In this document: piece by piece, positions 46,294 to 51,955 of the stretch
Layout of the letters: every line of letters begins with the position of its first letter
Numbering within the stretch: the stretch's first letter is position 1
From: an uncultured Synechococcales cyanobacterium
GTDB lineage: Bacteria > Cyanobacteriota > Cyanobacteriia > Thermosynechococcales > Thermosynechococcaceae
NCBI GenBank assembly: GCA_902806435.1
Contig: CADCWO010000138.1
Span: forward strand, 1-51,955
Reading direction: 5' to 3'
Length of the DNA stretch: 51,955 nucleotides
The notes under the pieces: model-generated
Databases searched by the model: none
The model's input: only the letters and a program-made list of their open reading frames with translations
What the model was told of the DNA's origin: nothing
Made by a program: the position numbers and the translations under genes

Positions 46294-46402
46294 CTTCCAA
46301 TTGTCTCACCAACGAAGACTTTGAAAAATTGCTTCACCATCTAAGCCAATGCCAATTGCCACTTCACTATGATAGGAAGCAAGCGGTAATTCCTGGTTCA
46401 TA

Positions 46403-47674
46403 ATGAAACATCTTGTTTTAATCACTACGCTAACTTTACTAGCAAGTGCTTGCCAGTTAAGTGATGCTCAGGTTCAAACTTCTCCTACAACCTCAGCCAC
46501 TCAAAACCAGTTACAAGATGAATTGCAGGTAAAGCGCACCGAAATTAAGGCCTCAAATTTACCGAAACCTTATACTTCTGAGTCAGCCAGTCGATCACCG
46601 CAAGTCGTTGATCGTCCTACCAATGCTAAGTTACAGGTTCCACCCGGATTTAAGGTAGAACTTTTTGCCCAAGGGTTATCTCGCCCTCGTTGGCTGCATG
46701 TGGCTGCCAATGGCGATGTATTTCTGGCAGAGTCCTATGACAATCGCATTCGCCTGCTCAGGGACACCAATGGCGATGGCAAGGCTGAGCAAAATACAGT
46801 GTTCGTAGAGGGACTGAACCGGCCCTTTGGGATGGCAGTAGCACCGGATGGCCAATCCTTCTACATCGCCAACACAGATGCGGTACTCCAGTTTCCTTAC
46901 CAGTTAGGGCAAGCCCGTTTGCAGGGTAACCCCATCACGATTACCCAGTTAACAGGAGGTGGCTATCGGCAGCATTGGACCCGCAACTTAGCCTTTAGCC
47001 CGGATGGCAAAAAGCTATTCGTCACAGTCGGTTCTGAGGCAAACGTAGCGGAAGAGCCTCTCCCCCGGGCTTCGATTCAGGTGATGAATCCAGATGGCAG
47101 TCAACGCAAAACCTATGCCTTTGGCCTGCGGAATCCGAATGGTTTAGCTTTCAATCCTATTACCAAGCAGCTTTTCACAACGGTAAACGAACGCGATGAA
47201 CTAGGAGATGATTTAGTCCCTGACTACTTGACCTCAGTCCGGCCCGGTGGCTTTTACGGCTGGCCCTATTCCTACCTAGGAAGAAATCACGACCCCCGGA
47301 TGCCGCGTCGTCCAGAGCTAGAAAAGAAAGCGGTCATACCTGATGTGTTATTTCAAGCTCATTCTGCTGCCTTGGGACTAGCCTTTTATCAAGGTGAACA
47401 GTTTCCAGCAGAATATCGCCATGATGCCTTTGTCGCCTTTCGTGGCTCCTGGAATCGTTCTCAAGGTACAGGGTACAAAGTAGTTCGGGTTCCTTTCACT
47501 CCCCAAGGCAAACCAAAGGGATACTACGAAGACTTTCTAGCTGGTTGGGTTGTGGACCCAAAGGTTCCTGCTGTTTGGGGCCGTCCGGTAGGGCTGGCGA
47601 TCGCTAAAGATGGTGCGCTACTGGTCACCGATGAACCGGGTGGCAAGATCTGGCGTGTCAGCTATGTAAGGTAA
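46403..47674 (+). CDS. PQQ-type sorbosone/glucose dehydrogenase-like lipoprotein
   Basis: The 423 residues start with a lipoprotein signal peptide and lipobox LLASAC (Cys about residue 17), so the protein is membrane-tethered outside the cytoplasm. After a linker of about 65 residues comes a six-bladed beta-propeller of the L-sorbosone/soluble glucose dehydrogenase family. Its elements are PPGFKVELFAQGLSRPRWLHVAANGDVFLAES, DTNGDGKAE, NRPFGMAVAPDG, RNPNGLAFNP and WRVSYV near the end. PQQ synthesis genes are not in the window, so the cofactor and substrate are uncertain. It lies upstream of apcA but is not part of the phycobilisome set. Confidence 0.88.
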   Translation: MKHLVLITTLTLLASACQLSDAQVQTSPTTSATQNQLQDELQVKRTEIKASNLPKPYTSESASRSPQVVDRPTNAKLQVPPGFKVELFAQGLSRPRWLHVAANGDVFLAESYDNRIRLLRDTNGDGKAEQNTVFVEGLNRPFGMAVAPDGQSFYIANTDAVLQFPYQLGQARLQGNPITITQLTGGGYRQHWTRNLAFSPDGKKLFVTVGSEANVAEEPLPRASIQVMNPDGSQRKTYAFGLRNPNGLAFNPITKQLFTTVNERDELGDDLVPDYLTSVRPGGFYGWPYSYLGRNHDPRMPRRPELEKKAVIPDVLFQAHSAALGLAFYQGEQFPAEYRHDAFVAFRGSWNRSQGTGYKVVRVPFTPQGKPKGYYEDFLAGWVVDPKVPAVWGRPVGLAIAKDGALLVTDEPGGKIWRVSYVR

Positions 47675-48136
47675 AACTACTCAAACTCACTCCTTACCAA
47701 AGCGATCGCTATTTTTGATGAAAATTTGCTGGCACCTTTATAGATACATTTTGAAGGTTAGGACATCCTGTACAGCGTTGTCGCACCAAGTTGGCCTAAA
47801 AACTAGGATTGGCAACTTCATCGGCAATATACTTGACAAATAATTCCCTAAACTGGTGCAAGAGCCCAGCAATTGATAACTAAAACTTAAAAATGAAGGT
47901 AAATATTACAAACTATTGCGGTCTCAGCCTTAAACCAACCTAAATGCCGGAAAATGTTTCCGGGAGGTAGTCGAGTTTGATGACTCGTGTACTTCGTAAG
48001 CGTTGCAGAATTATAAGCTTCAGAAATACTTCAGGAGCTTCTGCATAAGAGCTTGGGGAGATTATGTCTGTCTGCTTACATGCTAATGTCCCTCTAGCCG
48101 TATCCCATCCACTTTTTCTATTGGAGGAATCCATCC
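47675..48136 (+). promoter_or_regulatory. apcA: apcABC promoter/leader region with stacked hairpins
   Basis: These 462 bases precede apcA. The proximal 190 bases fold readily: CCGGAAA-atg-TTTCCGG (47947-47953 with 47957-47963), CGAGT/ACTCG (47972-47976 with 47983-47987), and a longer bulged pairing of GCAG...AAGCT with AGCTT...CTGC around 48005-48045. A strong GGAGGA ribosome binding site (48122-48128) lies about 9 bases before the ATG. Long structured leaders are known for phycobilisome messages. Promoter boxes could not be placed with confidence, though TTGACA occurs at 47833-47838. Confidence 0.5.
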
Positions 48137-48622
48137 ATGAGTATCGTCACGAAATCAATCGTGAATGCTGATGCTGAAGCCCGTTATCTTAGCCCCGGCG
48201 AGCTAGATCGAATCAAAAATTTCGTCACCGGTGGCGAGCGTCGTTTGCGGATTGCCCAAGCGATGACTGAGAATCGTGAGCGAATTGTCAAACAAGCTGG
48301 GGACCAACTATTTCAGAAGCGCCCGGATATTGTCTCCCCTGGTGGCAATGCCTACGGCGAAGAAATGACGGCAACCTGCCTGCGCGACTTAGACTACTAT
48401 CTACGCCTGGTCACCTATGGTATTGTTTCCGGCGATGTGACACCAATTGAGGAAATTGGCGTTGTAGGCGTACGGGAAATGTACAACAGCCTTGGCACCC
48501 CAATTCCAGGTGTAGCAGAGGGTATCCGGGCCATGAAGAATGTTGTCTCCTCTCTGATGTCAGGCGAAGATGCGAGCGAAGCTGGTTCCTATTTTGACTA
48601 TCTCATCGGTGCAATGCAGTAG
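48137..48622 (+). CDS. apcA: Allophycocyanin alpha subunit ApcA
   Basis: ApcA is a phycobilisome core subunit. The 161 residues match the family in full: [26 protein letters not shown], the chromophore region [13 protein letters not shown] with Cys81 linking phycocyanobilin, and [17 protein letters not shown]. With ApcB it forms the trimeric discs that pass energy towards the photosystems through ApcE and related terminal emitters. It is the first gene of apcABC. apcE is not adjacent, as often found. Confidence 0.98.
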   Translation: MSIVTKSIVNADAEARYLSPGELDRIKNFVTGGERRLRIAQAMTENRERIVKQAGDQLFQKRPDIVSPGGNAYGEEMTATCLRDLDYYLRLVTYGIVSGDVTPIEEIGVVGVREMYNSLGTPIPGVAEGIRAMKNVVSSLMSGEDASEAGSYFDYLIGAMQ

Positions 48623-48690
48623 AGCTGTGCTCAACTTCATGCTCAACAGCAACTCTTTCTAAGATTCCGCAGATTAAGGAAGCAATAACT

Positions 48691-49176
48691 ATGCAAGACG
48701 CAATCACTTCTGTTATTAACGCCTCTGACGTTCAAGGTAAGTACCTTGATAGCTCGGCTCTGGACAGGTTGAAAAGCTACTTCCAGACTGGCGAACTCCG
48801 GGTGCGTGCTGGGGGGACGATTAGTGCTAACGCTGCTTCGATTGTTAAAGAAGCTGTAGCCAAGTCCCTGCTGTACTCAGATATCACTCGTCCCGGTGGC
48901 AACATGTATACCACTCGTCGGTATGCTGCTTGCATTCGTGACCTTGACTACTATCTCCGCTATGCCACCTATGCCATGTTGGCAGGGGATCCTTCTATCC
49001 TGGATGAGCGGGTACTCAATGGTCTTAAGGAAACCTACAACTCTTTGGGCGTACCCATTGGTGCTACAGTGCAAGCCATCAGGGCTATGAAAGAAGTTAC
49101 CGCTGCCTTAGTGGGAGCTGATGCTGGAAGAGAAATGGGCGTTTACTTAGACTACATTGCCTCTGGCTTGAGCTAA
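48691..49176 (+). CDS. apcB: Allophycocyanin beta subunit ApcB
   Basis: The 161 residues match ApcB throughout: [50 protein letters not shown] and [17 protein letters not shown]. Cys81 carries phycocyanobilin, and Asn71 is the residue methylated in the family. It starts 68 bases after apcA, with AAGGAA ahead of the ATG. An intrinsic terminator directly follows, which should leave most transcripts as apcAB. Confidence 0.98.
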   Translation: MQDAITSVINASDVQGKYLDSSALDRLKSYFQTGELRVRAGGTISANAASIVKEAVAKSLLYSDITRPGGNMYTTRRYAACIRDLDYYLRYATYAMLAGDPSILDERVLNGLKETYNSLGVPIGATVQAIRAMKEVTAALVGADAGREMGVYLDYIASGLS

Positions 49177-49496
49177 GATTGGCTCTTTCCGAAAATGGAT
49201 TGTAATTCCATTTTTTTTGAATAAGGTCTGGGAAGTCTGGAGCCAGTCTTAGGTTGTCAAAGGCTTGTCTATATATTAATTTGTAGCTGGCTTTAGTGAA
49301 CTAGGATTGGCTCTCGACTCCCAGCCTGGAGAGTTACTAACCCAAACGTGATAATTTAGAATTTAATAAACCGATACATTTGTTCTCTTAAAAGTAGTCT
49401 TTATTGTCTGAATCTTATTGGACATCAAAGGTTCTGAGGATTTTAAGAGGCGCTCATTCAACCTAAAGTTTTCACGGATACAGGAGAAATAAATCG
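49177..49496 (+). other. apcB-apcC intergenic spacer
   Basis: This 320-base spacer contains the hairpin terminator at 49192-49218 and AT-rich sequence before the apcC ribosome binding site (CAGGAGA, 49480-49486). No additional gene is seen. apcC is probably reached by read-through, or has a separate promoter in this stretch. Confidence 0.5.
49192..49218 (+). terminator. Terminator/attenuator after apcB
   Basis: An 8-bp stem (49192-49199 with 49207-49214), a 7-base loop, and a run of eight T residues that overlaps the right arm. It lies 16 bases after the apcB stop and upstream of apcC. It therefore acts as a partial terminator that sets the apcAB-to-apcC ratio. Confidence 0.75.
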
Positions 49497-49700
49497 ATGC
49501 GCATGTTTAAAGTTACGGCTTGCGTTCCTAGCCAAACCCGTATTCGCACGCAACGAGAGCTACAAAACACTTACTTTACAAAGCTAGTACCCTACGAGAA
49601 TTGGTTCCGTGAGCAGCAGCGGATCATGAAGATGGGTGGCAAGATTATGAAGGTTGAGTTGGCAACGGGTAGACCTGGTACCAATACAGGGCTGTTGTAG
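49497..49700 (+). CDS. apcC: Allophycocyanin core linker ApcC
   Basis: The 67-residue small core linker (Lc 7.8) shows MFKVTACVPSQTRIRTQRELQNTYFTKLVPYENWF, MKMGGKIMKVELATG and the end GTNTGLL. It sits in the central hole of allophycocyanin trimers and caps the core cylinders. The ATG at 49497 follows GGAGA; an internal Met two codons later is an alternative. It ends apcABC and has its own terminator. Confidence 0.97.
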   Translation: MRMFKVTACVPSQTRIRTQRELQNTYFTKLVPYENWFREQQRIMKMGGKIMKVELATGRPGTNTGLL

Positions 49701-49741
49701 TCCGTAAGATAGCCTGACACCTATTTGGTTTGAAGTTCTCT

Positions 49742-49764
49742 AGAGGTCGATTGGCCTCTTTTTT
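49742..49764 (+). terminator. Terminator of apcC
   Basis: A 7-bp stem AGAGGTC/GGCCTCT with one G-U pair (49742-49748 with 49753-49759), a GATT loop and a following T-run. It lies 42 bases after the apcC stop. Confidence 0.8.
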
Positions 49765-49845
49765 ATTGACTCTAAGCCGTTAGTAGTGACGCTGCAAGGA
49801 AGTTCCGTTATACTGTCTACCGTCTTCAGTTAGGCTTTAATTGCT

Positions 49846-51207
49846 TTGGCTCAGTGGCGTCTAAACCGGTTTCGTGATTTACCTGTGCAAGCATGGGCAA
49901 CGGAAGCTCGGCTTTTACAATGGTTAACTTTTGTTTGGTTGTTCATTGGTTTAGTCGTACTTTTCTCAGTTTCGCACCACAGTGGGCTGATCGAGTTTGG
50001 GGATGGCTTGTACTACTTCAAGCGGCAGCTAATTGGCGTCGCAATTGGATTAATAGGCTTTCATTTCCTGGTTCATCTGCCCCTGAGCCGGACGCTGGCG
50101 ATCGCCCTGCCTGGGTTCATTGTGTTACTGGGGCTGATCTTGGCTATCCCGGTGCTGGGGCTGGGAACTTCAGTTAACGGTGCTGCTCGCTGGCTGGCAC
50201 TGGGTCCTTTTCTGCTCCAACCATCAGAGCTGATCAAACCTTTTTTGTTGCTGCAGAGTGCCCAGGTATTCGGTAAGTGGGACCAACTGACTTGGAAGGT
50301 GCGGGGCACCTGGTTGATAATTTTTGGGGTTGTACTACTGGGAATTTTGGTTCAACCCAACCTGAGTACGACTGCACTGTGTGGTATGACCTTGTGGCTG
50401 ATAGCCCTAGCAGCAGGCTTACCATACTCGCATTTGGGGGGAGCGGCACTGGCTGGCTTTCTAGCCGCAACTCTGAGCGTTGCCTCTAAGCCCTACCAGC
50501 TTAAGCGTCTTTTGTCTTTCCGTAACCCTTGGGCTGATCCTGCTGGGGACGGCTTTCAGTTGATTCAAAGCTTTCTAGCCATTGGCTCTGGGGGCCCTTG
50601 GGGCGCTGGATTTGGTCTATCACAGCAGAAGTTATCTTACTTACCTATCCCCTACACAGACTTTATTTTTGCCGTGTTTGCGGAAGAGTTCGGTTTGGCT
50701 GGCGGCTTGCTGATATTGCTGATGTTAACTGCTTACGGGGTACTGGCGTTGCGAGTGGCTGTAAAAACTCAGCCAAGTGTTCATCGGCTGGTGGCAGTAG
50801 GTGCTATGGTGCTGTTGATTGGCCAGTCACTACTGAATATCGGAGTAGCAACTGGCGCTTTACCAACTACAGGTTTACCCTTTCCGTTGTTTAGTTATGG
50901 GGTGAATTCAGTGATCGCCAGCTTGTTGATAGCTGGTTTACTAGTGCGGGTTGCCAGAGAGGGCAATGAATCCGTTGTTATCCCGCTGAACCACGGGCGA
51001 ATGGCTGTGAGTCCAAACGCGGTGCTAACCCACTCGATTGCTGATCAGCAGGGTTTGTCTCAGCCAGCCAGAGCCAAGAAAATCACTTCCCAACCTAAAA
51101 ATCCTGTTCTGCAGCGAAAACGGCAGCAATCACCTTGGTGGCATTTCTTCGGTTCAAGGCGCTTAGGGAATGAGCGCAACCCCAAGCAAAGCCGCCGATC
51201 CCGTTAA
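49846..51207 (+). CDS. ftsW: FtsW/RodA-type peptidoglycan polymerase
   Basis: The 453-residue SEDS-family protein has about ten membrane segments, including FVWLFIGLVVLFSVS, GVAIGLIGFHFLV and VLLGLILAIPVLGLG. It carries the catalytic-loop sequence GAARWLALGPFLLQPSELIKPFL and the family signature TGLPFPLFSYGVNSVIASLL. It polymerises lipid II glycan strands, as FtsW at the septum or RodA in elongation. FtsW is favoured by the PSEL/FxxR arrangement but not proven. The start is TTG at 49846. No ATG occurs before the first helix, the frame opens only at 49834, and GTG at 49885 is an alternative. The C-terminal 70 residues are basic and soluble. ccdA follows after 9 bases. Confidence 0.85.
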   Translation: MAQWRLNRFRDLPVQAWATEARLLQWLTFVWLFIGLVVLFSVSHHSGLIEFGDGLYYFKRQLIGVAIGLIGFHFLVHLPLSRTLAIALPGFIVLLGLILAIPVLGLGTSVNGAARWLALGPFLLQPSELIKPFLLLQSAQVFGKWDQLTWKVRGTWLIIFGVVLLGILVQPNLSTTALCGMTLWLIALAAGLPYSHLGGAALAGFLAATLSVASKPYQLKRLLSFRNPWADPAGDGFQLIQSFLAIGSGGPWGAGFGLSQQKLSYLPIPYTDFIFAVFAEEFGLAGGLLILLMLTAYGVLALRVAVKTQPSVHRLVAVGAMVLLIGQSLLNIGVATGALPTTGLPFPLFSYGVNSVIASLLIAGLLVRVAREGNESVVIPLNHGRMAVSPNAVLTHSIADQQGLSQPARAKKITSQPKNPVLQRKRQQSPWWHFFGSRRLGNERNPKQSRRSR

Positions 51208-51216
51208 GATAAGGGT

Positions 51217-51951
51217 ATGCAAACGTTTCAAATCCAGCTATACCATCTAGAGCAATTTGCCAATAGTCTGGTTGCCCATCAACTGACCCACCTCACGCCG
51301 CTGAGCATTGGCGTCGTCTTTGCTGCTGGCCTTCTCACCAGTATGACGCCCTGTATGCTGTCTATGTTGCCGATTACGATTGGCTACATTGGCGGATACG
51401 AAGCTAAAAACCGTTGGCAAGCGGCTATCCAGTCCACGTGGTTTGTCCTCGGTTTGGCAACTACTTTAGCGGTACTGGGGGTTGTGGCAACCGAGATCGG
51501 GCGCATTTATGGTCAAGTTGGTCTGGGTCTGCCGATCGCCGTCAGCCTGGTTGCTATTGTTATGGGGTTAAATCTTCTGGAGGCTTTACCATTGCGGTTT
51601 CCGGCCTTTGGGGAGTTTGACTTTATTGCTGAAATACCTGAGGGCTTCCGGGCCTACTTCGTCGGTCTTACCTTTGGTTTGGTGGCTTCCCCCTGTAGTA
51701 CCCCCGTACTGGCTACCTTATTGGCCTGGGTCGCTAGTACGGGAGACCCCTTAGTGGGTGGCGGCCTGTTACTAACTTATACGGTTGGCTATGCTGCTCC
51801 GCTAGTTTTGGCAGGAACCTTTACAGCGGCGATCAAGCAGTTTTTAGAGTTGAGGCGCTGGTCTAGTTGGATTACCCCCGCCAGTGGTGCTCTGCTGGTA
51901 GGCTTTGGTGTTTTTTCTTTATTATTTCGGCTCTTCCCGGCAGTCAGTTAG
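51217..51951 (+). CDS. ccdA: Cytochrome c biogenesis thiol-disulfide transporter CcdA
   Basis: The 244-residue integral membrane protein has six hydrophobic segments. Two conserved Pro-Cys motifs are visible: SMTPCMLSMLPITIGYIGGYE (about residue 46) and VASPCSTPVLATLLAW (about 154). These cysteines relay reducing equivalents across the membrane to apocytochrome c, to keep haem-binding thiols reduced (system II, with Ccs1/ResB). The gene is complete, and the window ends 4 bases after its stop. It starts 9 bases after ftsW, and the two are probably co-transcribed. A ccs1 gene, often next, would lie outside. Confidence 0.92.
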   Translation: MQTFQIQLYHLEQFANSLVAHQLTHLTPLSIGVVFAAGLLTSMTPCMLSMLPITIGYIGGYEAKNRWQAAIQSTWFVLGLATTLAVLGVVATEIGRIYGQVGLGLPIAVSLVAIVMGLNLLEALPLRFPAFGEFDFIAEIPEGFRAYFVGLTFGLVASPCSTPVLATLLAWVASTGDPLVGGGLLLTYTVGYAAPLVLAGTFTAAIKQFLELRRWSSWITPASGALLVGFGVFSLLFRLFPAVS

Positions 51952-51955
51952 CTGT

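Noticed and set aside
47940-48134. 64-codon minus-strand frame in the apcA leader
   Set aside because: It is antisense to a hairpin-rich leader, has no ribosome binding site and reads as a shadow.

Overview
The window is chromosomal DNA of a cyanobacterium, probably a filamentous or otherwise large-genome, mesophilic type. The evidence is a complete apcA-apcB-apcC allophycocyanin cluster, psb28, the plastid/cyanobacterial ribosomal protein PSRP-3 (Ycf65), a TLP40/CYP38-like lumenal cyclophilin, a Ctp-type processing protease, and repeated GCGATCGC (HIP1) octamers. Base composition is roughly half G+C throughout. I see no rRNA, prophage, insertion sequence or CRISPR array. One tRNA (anticodon CAU) and one TPP riboswitch are present.

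Layout. 1-21.5 kb is mostly housekeeping: the tail of a possible alpha/beta hydrolase, thiL with a small membrane protein, a cyclophilin, pnp, an SNF2 helicase plus SWIM-protein pair, ruvB, a HAD phosphatase, PSRP-3, a CNNM/CBS membrane protein, the tRNA, pyrE, riboswitch-controlled thiC and a DUF1400 alpha/beta hydrolase. 21.5-37.8 kb is an accessory, lipid-flavoured region. A minus-strand four-gene run encodes a B12/radical SAM enzyme, a fatty-acid-hydroxylase-fold protein, an Mpo1-like protein and an amidohydrolase. Beyond it lie a GH3-type acyl-adenylating enzyme, an MFS exporter, a Rieske oxygenase and a compact plus-strand trio: alpha-oxoamine synthase, GNAT-fold acyltransferase and NAD-dependent reductase. 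Then come an Hsp20, a second radical SAM paralogue and a ferredoxin-metallo-beta-lactamase protein. 37.8-41.8 kb holds DUF58 and the glycolate-oxidase-type genes glcF and glcE. 42.5-52 kb holds a Ctp protease, moaB, psb28, a CadD-like transporter, a sorbosone-dehydrogenase-like lipoprotein, apcABC, ftsW and ccdA.

Two observations stand out. (1) The trio at 30265-33744 has the composition of the bacterial ceramide pathway (serine palmitoyltransferase, bacterial ceramide synthase, ceramide reductase). Nearby hydroxylase-fold and Mpo1-like genes belong to families that act on long-chain bases or 2-hydroxy fatty acids. I infer a candidate cyanobacterial sphingolipid or related N-acyl lipid locus. 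(2) The Hsp20 at 34093-34782 ends in a sequence that looks like the GAPDH-binding C-terminus of CP12 (C-x8-C, ending CRIYDD), in one uninterrupted reading frame. This suggests a small heat-shock protein able to dock on a Calvin-cycle enzyme.

Several starts were moved inward from the longest open frame because the extension is not protein-like or a good ribosome binding site precedes the internal start. These are stated gene by gene. All functional calls are from reading sequence and motifs; no database search was run.
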